Origin: a virus
Strand: one strand, 5' to 3'
Virus record (IMG/VR): IMGVR_UViG_3300042888_001925
Location: 1 to 48,048 of that record
DNA length: 48,048 bases
Positions 25,918 through 37,900 of this stretch are shown one piece after another (position 1 is the stretch's first letter; each line of letters starts with the position of its first letter). The position numbers were made by a program, and so were the translations under genes. The notes below the pieces were generated by a model, which was given only the letters and a program-made list of their open reading frames with translations, ran no database searches and had not been told where the DNA came from.

Positions 25918-28900
25918 TGGCAACTACTCGTTCGGTAGACTTTCTCCCACAGATTTTTCAAACTGAGACCAACAAGCAGTTTTTGGCTGCCACACTGGAT
26001 CAACTGATTCAAGAACCCAAATTTAAAAAAACACAAGGTTATATTGGCCGCACAGTGGGTCCTGGCATAAACCCCAATGACAAATATGTGGTTGAACCAA
26101 GTACCACTCGTGCTGACTATCAACTAGAACCAGGTGTTATCAGTCTTGAACCAGACACTGATAAAATTAAAAATGCAATTACCTATCCTGGGATCAATGA
26201 TGCTGTGCAATTCAATGGCGGCAACGAAACACGACCAGATCGACTGTATGCCAGTGAGTACTACACATGGGATCCGTTTGTAAACTTTGATACTTTTGTA
26301 AATTTTAGTCAATACTTTTGGTTGCCATCTGGCCCTGCCGCAGTAGACGTGGCTGCCACTGGCGTCCCTACCACTGATAATTTTGTGGTCAATCGAGAAA
26401 ACGGTGTTTACACATTCTCGGGTGTGGCTGGCAGCAATCCTGTGATTGAACTGGTTCGTGGCGGAAGTTACACTTTTCAAGTGGCACAAAATGCCAAAGA
26501 AACAGTGAACTATCGAGTGTCCAATGTTGGAATATCAGCTTATCAAATTGATTACCAGCCCAATCCTGCACTAACGCTGGCTCGCGGCAACACCTATGTG
26601 TTCAATCTGAATCTCAATGGCAACTATCCTTTTTGGATCAAAACAGCAGCCACCACCGGAGTTGGTGATGCTTATAACTCTGGAGTGAGTCGCAACGGTG
26701 CGTTGATTGGACTGGTAACATTTACTGTGCCGCAAGACGCACCAGATACTCTGTACTATGCTAGCCAAACACAAGCCAACATGCAAGGCGTTCTTAATAT
26801 TGTTGACGGTGATGCTGGCACTGGCCCAGGTTTCTGGATACAGGCTGCCCCTGGCATTTCTGGCAAAGTGCCCACTACTCCAAATATTAGTTCACGAGAT
26901 GTGTTGGGAGTGGTCAACAATGGTGAAGACCTTGGCCAAATCACATTCAACGTTCCTTTAAAAACTGCACAGTCGTTTTACTACGGCTTGACAGATTTTG
27001 GTCCAATAGATTTAATTTGTGATCTCAAATTCAATCAAATCAACAACGTGTCTGTTGAAGAATTTATGTCTGCCTACGGCGGCATTGACGGGATTACCAA
27101 TCTTAATGGTCGCACCCTGGTCTTCACTGAACCTGTTACTGATGCACAAGCAGGCGGCTGGCAACAAACTACTTTGTATGATCCGTTGCCAGAGAACAGC
27201 ACATTCAACGCTCAACCAGGCAGTTTTGACACTGTATTTTTTGATCAAACAACTGACATTGCTCCAGCAGATCGTTATCAGTTGTGGCAGATCAATTATG
27301 TGACGCTGGGTGCGTATACCTATATGACCTTGGTCAAAATTAATACAATACCTAATCTCAACAAGTTTAGAATTTTGTACGGTTCAACCTACAGCAGCAC
27401 TCAATGGTACAAGAACAACACTGGAGTGTTTGAACAAATTCCTTTGCTGACTGCAATACAAGATACCTTGTACTATCAAGACGGCACAGATCCAGAAATT
27501 TTTGGACGTATTAAATTGTTGGAACAGGCATCTGCTAGCACCATAGACGTTGATGAAATTTTAGGACAAGCAAATTACGTCAGTCCAAACGGTGTGGCAT
27601 TTACCAATGGTCTCAAGGTCAAATTCATTGGTGATGTGATTCCAGCCAATTATGCATCAGGTACGTTTAACTTGCTGTGTACGTCGGCAGAATTTGGTAC
27701 AAACTACATCACCACGGCTAGCACAGCCAACCTATATGTGGGTGAGCAGATTACATTCTCAGTGCCAACTATTGGTGGCCTAACACCCGGAACCTACTAT
27801 ATTCAAAGCGTTGCTCCTAACGGAATACAATTTACTGTTTCTGTTCAGCAGTACGGAACACCTGTGGTATTAAGCCCTGGTACAGCCAATGTCACAGCAA
27901 TTGTAACCAGCAATTTAGAATACTACGTGAGCAATGTGGGCACTGCAATTGAATTATTGCCAGTAACTGACTATATAACTCCTGAAACTTACGTGGTTGA
28001 TAACGATACCACTACTATAAATGCTGAGCCAGATACACTGGATTATTTGACCATTGATCGTGCCAGCAAAGATCTGAATCCGTGGACTCGTAGCAATCGT
28101 TGGTTCCACCTTGATGTGATCAATGCCACGGCTGAATACAACAACACCACCGCAGCTTTTGACAATGCCTACAGAGCCAAACGACCAATCATTGAGTTCC
28201 GTCCTGGCGTTAGACTCTGGAACATGGGAACCGATGGCAAACAACCAGTTGACATAATTGACTTTGAAGAAACTGATGCCTTTAGTAACATACAAGGCTC
28301 CACTGGCTACACAGTAGATGGATACGAACTAATTGACGGTAGTAGAATTATTTTTGCAGCCGACGAAGACGCGGATGTCAAAAACAAAATCTATGTAGTG
28401 AGTTTTATTAATCCAGACACCGTGAGTCCGTTGATTTCGCAACCTATTATCAATTTGACTCTAGCTTCTGACGGTGTAGTGTTGACTGACCAGTCCACAG
28501 TGTGTGTTGCTGGCGAGACTTTGGTAGGACTGACTTTTTGGTTTGATGGCTCCGACTGGGCACAAGCGCAACAAAAGACTGGAGTACAACAAGCTCCGTT
28601 GTTTAATGTTTATGATCCCACTGGTGTAAGTTTTGGTGACCAAACAAAATATCAAAGTTCAACCTTTACCGGCAGCAAGTTGTTTAGTTACGCAGTTGGG
28701 GACACAGGCATTCTTGACCCTGTGCTGCAATTTCCGTTGCAATACTTGAACATCAACAACGTTGGCGACATTGTGTTTGAAAACAATCTATACAAAGATA
28801 CATTCTTGTATGTGTTGGACAACGCCAGTGTAACATCAAATATCAGTTCAGGCAGTGTGCGTGATTACACTTCACGTGTTGTTTACAATCGTGAAATTGG

Positions 28901-31900
28901 ATGGCAAACAGCAGCGAGTGAAAGTCAGATTCGTCAGCAGTTTAAATTTTCATATTCTGGTGCAACACTAAAACTAGATGTGCGTGTTGACGACTCGCTG
29001 AACAATATACCACCAATCAAATTATATGTGGGCTCAGTGTTTCAGGCACCGAGCACCTATAGCTATACTAGAACTAGCAATAGTACTACAATTACACTGG
29101 GCAAAACTTATGTGCTTGGTGATATTATTGAAGTAGCGGTTCTTAGTGGCCAAACCAGTCAAGTAGCGTTTTATCAAGTTCCAATTAACTTGCAGAACAA
29201 TCCGTTAAACGGCAACAGCGATAGTTTTACTCTGGGCACAATTCGTACTCATTACGAAAGTATCTGTGAAAATTTAACCACTGTGTCTGGAACCATCAAT
29301 GGAGCCAACAACACACGGGACCTTGGAAATATTGTTCCTTACGGCTTAACCATCCTGCAACAGAGCGCACCATTGACCCTGGCTGGATATTTCATGCGCA
29401 GCCCAACGTTCAATGTGTTTAGTTCGTTAAACTATAACGATCGCGAATACAACAAGTTTAAGTATCAATTGTTGGATGCAGTTACCAAACAAAATATTGA
29501 GTTTAACACCACTGCTCAGGTGTTGGACACAGCCATTGAAGAAATTACACTGGGTCGAGTTGAAACACAACCTTTCTATTGGTCAGACATGTTACCCAGT
29601 GGTGCAGTGTACACTACCACAAACTACACAGTGAGTTTGACCAGCACAAATACTTTTGACACAGTACAAGTTTACAACTACACGTCAGCAAACTATCTTG
29701 GTATGAATGTATATCTCAACGATGTAATTCTTACTCGTGGAGTTGATTACACTGTGCCAGCAGACGGTCCGCGTATTGTGGTCAGTGCTGCATTGACACT
29801 GGGTGATCAGTTGACCATTCAAGAATACACTGCAACCTACAGCAGCTTTGTTCCCAACACACCTACTAAAATGGGTTTGTATGCTGCGTATATTCCTGGT
29901 ATTCTCACCCAACAAACCAGCACTGGATTTATACAGGTCATACAAGGCCACGACGGGTCTATTACACCAATCTTTGGAGACCTACGTGACGATGTGTTGT
30001 TGGAGTTTGAAACTAGAATTTACAACAATCTCAAACTTGATGGCAATCCAGTTCCAATGACCATATACGATGTGTTACCAGGACAGTTTAGAGACACTGG
30101 GTTTACCTATGCTGAAATTAGCTCAGTGTTCAATGAAGATTTTTTGAACTATGTGGGTGGCAACAAGCTGGATTACAAATCCCAACAGTACATTGCTACC
30201 AATCAGTTTACCTGGAACTACAGTTCTGCACAAAACAAACTCAACAACGAAACGCTGTTGGGCGCCTGGCGCGGCATCTATCGTTATTTTTACGACACTG
30301 AACAACCTCAATATACTCCTTGGGAAATGTTGGGCATCACAGAACAACCGTCTTGGTGGGAACTCACATATGGACCTGCTCCGTATACCTCTGGTAACAC
30401 TGTGTTATGGGACGATTTGGAAGCTGGCTTAGTAAATGATCCAATTGCTCCTTATGTAAAAACTGATTTTGTGCGTCCAGGGCTAAGTCAGGTGATTCCA
30501 GTAGATGACGAAGGTAACTTGTTGAGCCCGTTTGATTCTGTGGTTGGAACATATAACCAAACTCAATTCCAGAAAAGTTGGGCATCAGGTGACGGCAGTC
30601 CTGTTGAAGCGTCGTGGTGGAACAGCAGCAGCTATCCATTTGCAGTGATGCAAGTGTTGGCAGTGACTCGACCAGCTAAATTCTTTGCATTGTTTGCTGA
30701 TCGTGATTTGTATCGTTACAGCGAAGAATATGGTCAGTACCTATACAATGAGAGATATCGTCTGGATGCAAACGGTGTTGAAGTGTACGGCGATGGCACA
30801 AGCAAAGCCAGTTATATCAACTGGATAGTAGACTACAATCGTCAAACTGGTGTTAACTCTACCACAGAACTCACCGCTGATCTCAAGAGCCTGGATGTGC
30901 GACTGTGTTATAGAATGGCCAGCTTTAGCGACAAACAGTACATCAAGATTTATACTGAAAAGTCCAGTCCTAATTCAACCAATACTGCACTGTTGATACC
31001 TGACGAAAGCTATGACTTGTTGTTGTACAAAAACCAACCGTTTGATCGTTCTAGTTATTCAGCGGTAGTTGTGCAAAAAGTTGACAATGGATATTCTGTA
31101 TTTGGATATGGCACAAGTTTGCCTTATTTCAATATTCTTGAAAGCAAAGCCACCGGATTACTGCAAACAATTTCATCTGGTGGTGTGACTGTTCGTGTGC
31201 CCACGTTCTATACTAACACAGTAACACAAGTTCCGTACGGTTTTATTTTTACAAATGAAACCAGTGTTTGCGATTTCTTACTGAGTTATGGCAAGTTACT
31301 GGAAAGAGAAGGACTAACTTTTACTGATCAGTCCAACGGCTATATCTTGACCTGGAATCAAATGTGTCAAGAATTCTTGTACTGGAGTCAGCAAGGATGG
31401 GATACCAACGCATTGTTGAACTTGAACCCGTTGGCAATGAAACTTACTGTGACCAGAGAACAAGCAATTGTTGACAGTATCAGGGTACAAACCATTGACA
31501 ATGTGCTGCTAGATCAAAATCGCAGAGAACTAAACACTCGAAATCTAAATATTGTACGTATTGGAAATACTTTCAGTTGTGAGCCATTGACTAATCAAAC
31601 ATTGAGCTTTATTGATCTCAAGTTTACAACATATGAACACATGATTGTACTGAACAATCAAAGTGTGTTTGGCGATTTAATTTATGCACCAATCACCGGC
31701 GCACGACAAAGCCGATTGAACTTGGTTTGCGTGAATACCACAGACTGGACTGGACAAGTTGACGCACCTGGATTTATTCTCAATCAAGACAATGTTGAAG
31801 AATGGACAGGATTACGAACTTATGCAAAAGGTGAAATTGTCAAATACAAAAATGTGTACTGGTCGGCTCTGACTATTGTTCAACCCAGTATCAAGTTTAA

Positions 31901-34900
31901 TTTTGGCGACTGGACTCAAAGTGATTACACACAACTTGAACTGGGACTGTTGCCAAACTTGAGCAACAAAGCCAATCAGTTGACCAACACCTACGATATC
32001 AATTCGGCCAACATTGAACGTGACAACGATTTGTTGTCGTATGGATTGATTGGATTCCGTCCTCGTCAGTACATGGCGGCACTGAATCTTGATGATGTGA
32101 GTCAGGTCAATGTGTATCGTCAGTTCTTGGGATCCAAAGGCACCATCCTTAGCGCCGAATTGTTTTCCAATGCTAATCTTGGCAAAGAAGCTGCTGACTA
32201 TGACATTTATGAAAACTGGGCAGTTCAACGTGCTGTGTACGGTGCAAATGCTAACCGTAGCTTTTTTGAATTACGATTGAATCGTGCGTTGTTAAACTCT
32301 AACCCCAGCTTGGTACAAGTGGTGTTGCCTGGTCAAGAATCTGAAGCTGACCAACCAATACTGTTGAGTGATGTGTGGCGACAAAGTTACAAGTTAACTA
32401 GCCCAGATATTTTACCAACCACAACAGAACCAATTACTGATGCAGCATTGCCTACCGCCGGCTATGTGAATCTTGACGATGCTGACATCACAGTATTTGA
32501 CATCAATGACTTGGCCAACGTCAATGCAAACATTGATCAAATAGGTGTGGGAACCAGTATTTGGGTTGCTAAAATAAACAACTACGACTGGAACATTTAC
32601 CGTGCGCAAGCGGTACCTGGCGCAATTCAGCACGTTTGCGACAACTTGGACAATACTAGTCGTGTGATCTTTAGTCAACAACACGGTCTTGTTGCAGGAG
32701 ACACATTAATTATCAAGTTCTTTGATGTAGAAGTTGATGGAGTGTATGAAGTGGTGAGTGTGCCTAACCTTACCACAGTAAATATTGTATTCCAATTTGC
32801 AGGAGACCGTGTGGTTGCCAATGGCACAGGACTTGGATTTACTTTGCAAACCATGCGTGTGGCACAAGCAAGCGACATTGTTAACTTGCCATACGCTAAT
32901 GATATACTGCCAGGTGCCAAAGTTTGGGTAGACAACAATGGATCTGGCAACTGGGAAGTTCTTGAAAAACAGGAAGTGTTTACAGATGTTGCACAAATCA
33001 GTCCATTGTTGTTGGACGCAACAGAACACTTTGGATCTAGTGTTGCACAAGCAACCAACCGACTGGCCATGTTGGTTGGCAGTCCTCGTTACAATCATGC
33101 CAGCGGCAGCAATACCGGCGCGGTATATGTGTATGTAAAAAACTACGGTGATCAATATTCACCAGTAAGTCCCGTAGCCAATGCTGACGGAATTCTTTCT
33201 TTGACCATTACAGGAGCCAGAGGTTTTGGTAATGCTGTAGACTTTGGCAACCAAGAATGGGCAGCAGCAGGTGCTAGTGCTAGCTGGGGACCAAACGGGG
33301 CCGGCGAAGCTGATTCAGGATATGCCGCAGTTATCTATCGAGATCCTGCACTGGGACAACCAGGTGTTAATCCTTATGCAGTTTGGCAATTGTTAACACA
33401 GCCTGGCACAACCACCACTACCACACCGGGTGCTGGAGAATTTGGCTACAGCGTGGCTATGAGTCTTGATGAACGTTGGATGTATATTGGAGCACCTGGC
33501 CTCAACCAAGTACATGCTTATGGTCGAGTAGACTGGGAACAACAATTTGTTAAAGCTCTAGGTAATGACAGCACCGCCAGTTATAACATTTCGCAGACAA
33601 TTCAAATTGATGACGATTCTCAATTGATTGTTACCATTGACGGACAGGTGCAGTTGCTGGGCACAGATTACACTGTTACACTTGCTGGCGGTGTGTACAC
33701 CACAGTGGTGTTTACTACCGCACCAGCAGCTGGGACTTTGGTTAACATTACTAGAATCTATGCCAAACAACTTGACGCACAAACTTATTTTGATGTAACT
33801 CAAAGTGCAACTTCTGGTGTTGGAGTTGGTGCTGAATTCACAATAGTGCGTGTTCGCAACGAAGTAGGACAACCAGGTTCAACTGACGGTCCCACTGTTG
33901 GAGTAACAACTGCTGGCACTGGCTATGTAAATGGAAACACAGTAACTATTGCTGCTAGCAGCTTTGGTGGTCAAGCAGATATTGTGCTAACAATAACAAG
34001 TGTTAGTGGTTCAGGCGGCATTACAGGATTTAATATTGCGTATGTTCCAGTGAGCTTGACCACAGTGTTTAGTCTAAATGAATTATTTTTCACAGTTGAC
34101 AACATCTATTCGTTCAGTATCACAGTTGATGGAGAAATATATCGTCCCAACATTGATTATACATACAATGTTGGCACAGGTGATATTACTTTTGTAACTG
34201 TTCCAGCAGCAGGCACTGTGATTGTTGCCACAGCTCAGGGGTATTTTGAATATGTCAACACTCTAACTACTGCTGGTCTCATTGCAGGAGATCGTTTTGG
34301 ACAAAGCGTAAGTTGTTCAACCGATGGGCGTCAAATAATGATTGGTGCGCCTGATAAAACAGTAAATGGCAAAGTTGAAGCAGGCGCAGTGTATGTGTTT
34401 GACCGTAATGTACAACGTTTCATTTATGGGGAAGATGGCAGCACTGTTGACTTTACCTTGCTTGGCACACCAGTTGGACCAATTAGCGTAATTGTTAATA
34501 ATGTGTTCTTTGTCAACGAGGCTGATTCAACAATTGGTGCTCCCAACAGTTTTTACTGGGACGGCGCAAACACAGTTACAATTGTCAACGCTGATTTAAG
34601 ATTTGGTGATGTGATTGAAATTGAAACCAACCAATTTTCACTGATACAAACAGTTTCTCAAGCCACCGTGGCTGAATTTTCAAACTTTGGTCAAAGTGTA
34701 GATTTGTGTGCTTACAATTGCAGTTTGTATGTGGGCGAACCACAAAGCAGTATTCAAATCTTCAAAGGTGGAGTGGTAGAACGTGCAGTAAATCAAAGCC
34801 GTGTATACGGAACTGTCACCGCAGGCGCTGCCAATCCTGCACTGACTGCTGGCAATACTGTTCGTGTCAACAACATGGATGTGACTGTACCCAATGCTTG

Positions 34901-37900
34901 GAGTAGTCTGAGTACCTACGCCAAGAACACTGTGGTATACAATTTAAGCGGTGGGACATACACAATTTATGTGTCCATACAGTCAGTACCATCAAGCACA
35001 GCAATTACCAACACTTCATACTGGCAATCAGTAACCACTACCACTGTGGCAGCAAGTGTCAGTGTGCGTGCCTTGGCTGCACAAATCAACGTCGCGGTAC
35101 CTAATGTAAGTGCTACTGTGAGTACCACTGGATACCTAACTGTTGCAGTAAAAAACAGTGCTGCGGCCGCAGAATTTAATAAACTACAAGTTGCACCTGG
35201 CAGTGTTGGAATAGCATTCACCACACTGGATTTCAGTACCTTTGTTCATACACAAGTTATTGTTAGTCCGTATCCGGTAGAAATGGGTGGGTTTGGTGCA
35301 ACTATCAGTATTGATGATACTGCCACAGCGCTGGCCGTGGGCACACCGAACGGCACATTGTACCTGATTACGATATTCGACGACGGCACAACTGACTTCG
35401 ACGTTGGTAGTACCATATTCTTCAGCACTGTAAATCAAAGCGGTGCAGTGTACACATATGATTACTTGCCTAGTTCTAGCCCAAGTGTAACCAATCCAGG
35501 AAACTTTGTGTTTGGACAACAAATTTCCAATAGCGAAGTAAAAGAATACGACCAGTTTGGCTTTGCCTTGAACTACACATCAGGTGTGTTGGTAGTAGGT
35601 GCGCCATACAACGATGTAGAAGATAGCACAGCAGCATTTGGCAGAGTATTTGTGTTTGAAAATGCAAACCGTACACCAGCCTGGACAGTGCTGCGAGAGC
35701 AACAGCCTGTGGTTGATATTCGACTGTTAAACTCGGTGTTTACATACGATAGAATCACCAGTGCAACCACTCAATTCTATGACTTCTTTGATCCATTGCA
35801 AGGCAAAATACTTGGCGCTGCAAGACAAAACATTGACTATATTTCGGGTATTGATCCAGCAAACTACAATATTGGGCCCACTGGCATTAACGGAGCAACT
35901 TGGACAGCAGAGCATGTAGGACAAGTATGGTGGGATATCAGTAGTGTTAGATTTATTGATCCAAACCAGGACGACATTGTTTATGCTAGTCGTCGATGGG
36001 GTCAGGTATTTCCTGGATCAAGCATAGATGTATATCAATGGGTACTGAGTTCAGTACCACCTTCTGACTACACTGGCCCTGGCGTACCACAAAATACACT
36101 GAGCTACAGTATTAACAGTCGTCTTGGTCGTGATGGCATTTTTGCTACAGAATATTATTTCTGGGTGCGCGGTGTTACAAGCACAGCCACTCAGCAAGGC
36201 AAAACACTCAGTGTAGAAACAGTGGCACAGTACATTGGTAATCCAAGAGGATCTGGTATCAGTTATGTTGCTCCGATCAATGCCAGCACAATTGCATTGT
36301 ACAATGCTGGCGAATATATTGAAGCATTTGATACCGTAATCAACATTGAATTTGATAGAGAATACACCAATGACAATGTTCACGTTGAGTATGAACTGAT
36401 TGGTCAAGATAAACCAGATGCATTCCTGAGCGATAACCTGTATCGAAAACTGCAAGACAGTTTCTGCGGTGTTGACACATTTGGTAATTTGGTTCCTGAT
36501 CCAGGTTTAAGCATTGCTGAACGCTACGGCGTGCAGTTCCGCCCAAGGCAGAGCATGTTTGTTGATCGCTTTGACGCTCTTAAAAACTACTTGACTCGAG
36601 CCAACAATGTACTGGCTCTGTATCCCATTAGCGAAAGTCGCAGTTTTAATCTACTTAATTCAGCAGAACCAGAACCATCTGCAAACTCAGAATTATGGAA
36701 CTTGCGAGTTGCTAATTTAGAAATTTTGGGATTCCAAAATATCAATTCAGTTGCTCTAGGTTACAAGTATCTAGTGGTCAGTGACAGCGATAATCGGGGA
36801 CTGTGGACAATCTATACTGTACAAGCAAATGATCAAGTGCCTGGCACCCGCGAATTATTGCTGACTAGAGTTCAAGGTTATAATACCACAGATTACTGGA
36901 GTTACATCAACTGGTATCGTCCTGGTTATAATTCCAGCAGCAAAATTATTGCTGAAGTGGCCAATATTGCTGCACTAGATGTATTATCTGTGGCAGTTGG
37001 CAGCAGTGCAAAAGTCACAGCAAACAGTCAAGGTAAATTTGAGATTTATTTGCTAGAAGACACTGGTTGGAGTCGCGTTGGACTCGAAGACGGCACTATT
37101 GAATTCAGTGCTGAACTATGGGACTACGCACTAGGACGATTTGGTTTTGACATTGAAGTGTTTGACGCTCAGTACTATGACCAAGAGCCAGTGATTGAAA
37201 CACGAAAAATAATTCAGGCAATTAACGAAGAATTGTTTGTGGATGATCTAATATTAGAACGAAATCGTGCATTGACTCTGATGTTTAATTATGTGTTGAG
37301 CGAGTTCTCTGCACCTGAATGGCTGGTCAAAACTTCACTGATCGATGTTGATCATAGAATCCGCGATCTTACTCCGTACCAGAACTATCGTCAAGACAAT
37401 CAAGAGTTTGTGTTGGACTATATTCAGGAAGTCAAACCTTATCATGTGCAAATACGTGAATTTAATTTAAGATACAATGGCTTTGATGATTTTCTTGGCA
37501 CACTAACTGACTTTGACTTGCCTGCATACTATGACACTACTCTGACCGTTCCTCAGTATACTAGTCCAATCTTACTGCCATACGATCACGGCACTGCCCA
37601 AGTCAGCAATGTGCTTAGTGATTTACCATCAACTAGCACAGTATGGAGCAATTTTCCGTACAATCAATGGTACAACAACTATCTGTTGACAGTTACATCT
37701 ATTGAAATGATTACTGGTCGTTTTGGTACAGGCTATACTGAACCGCCACAGGTAATTATTACTGGAGATGCAGTTGAACCTGCGGAAGCAGAAGCCATCA
37801 TCAACAGTCTTGGACAAGTTGTAGCGGTAACAGTTACCAATCCAGGTTCGGGCTACAACACCATTCCTGTTGTGACGTTTGATGGCGGCAACGGATCTGG

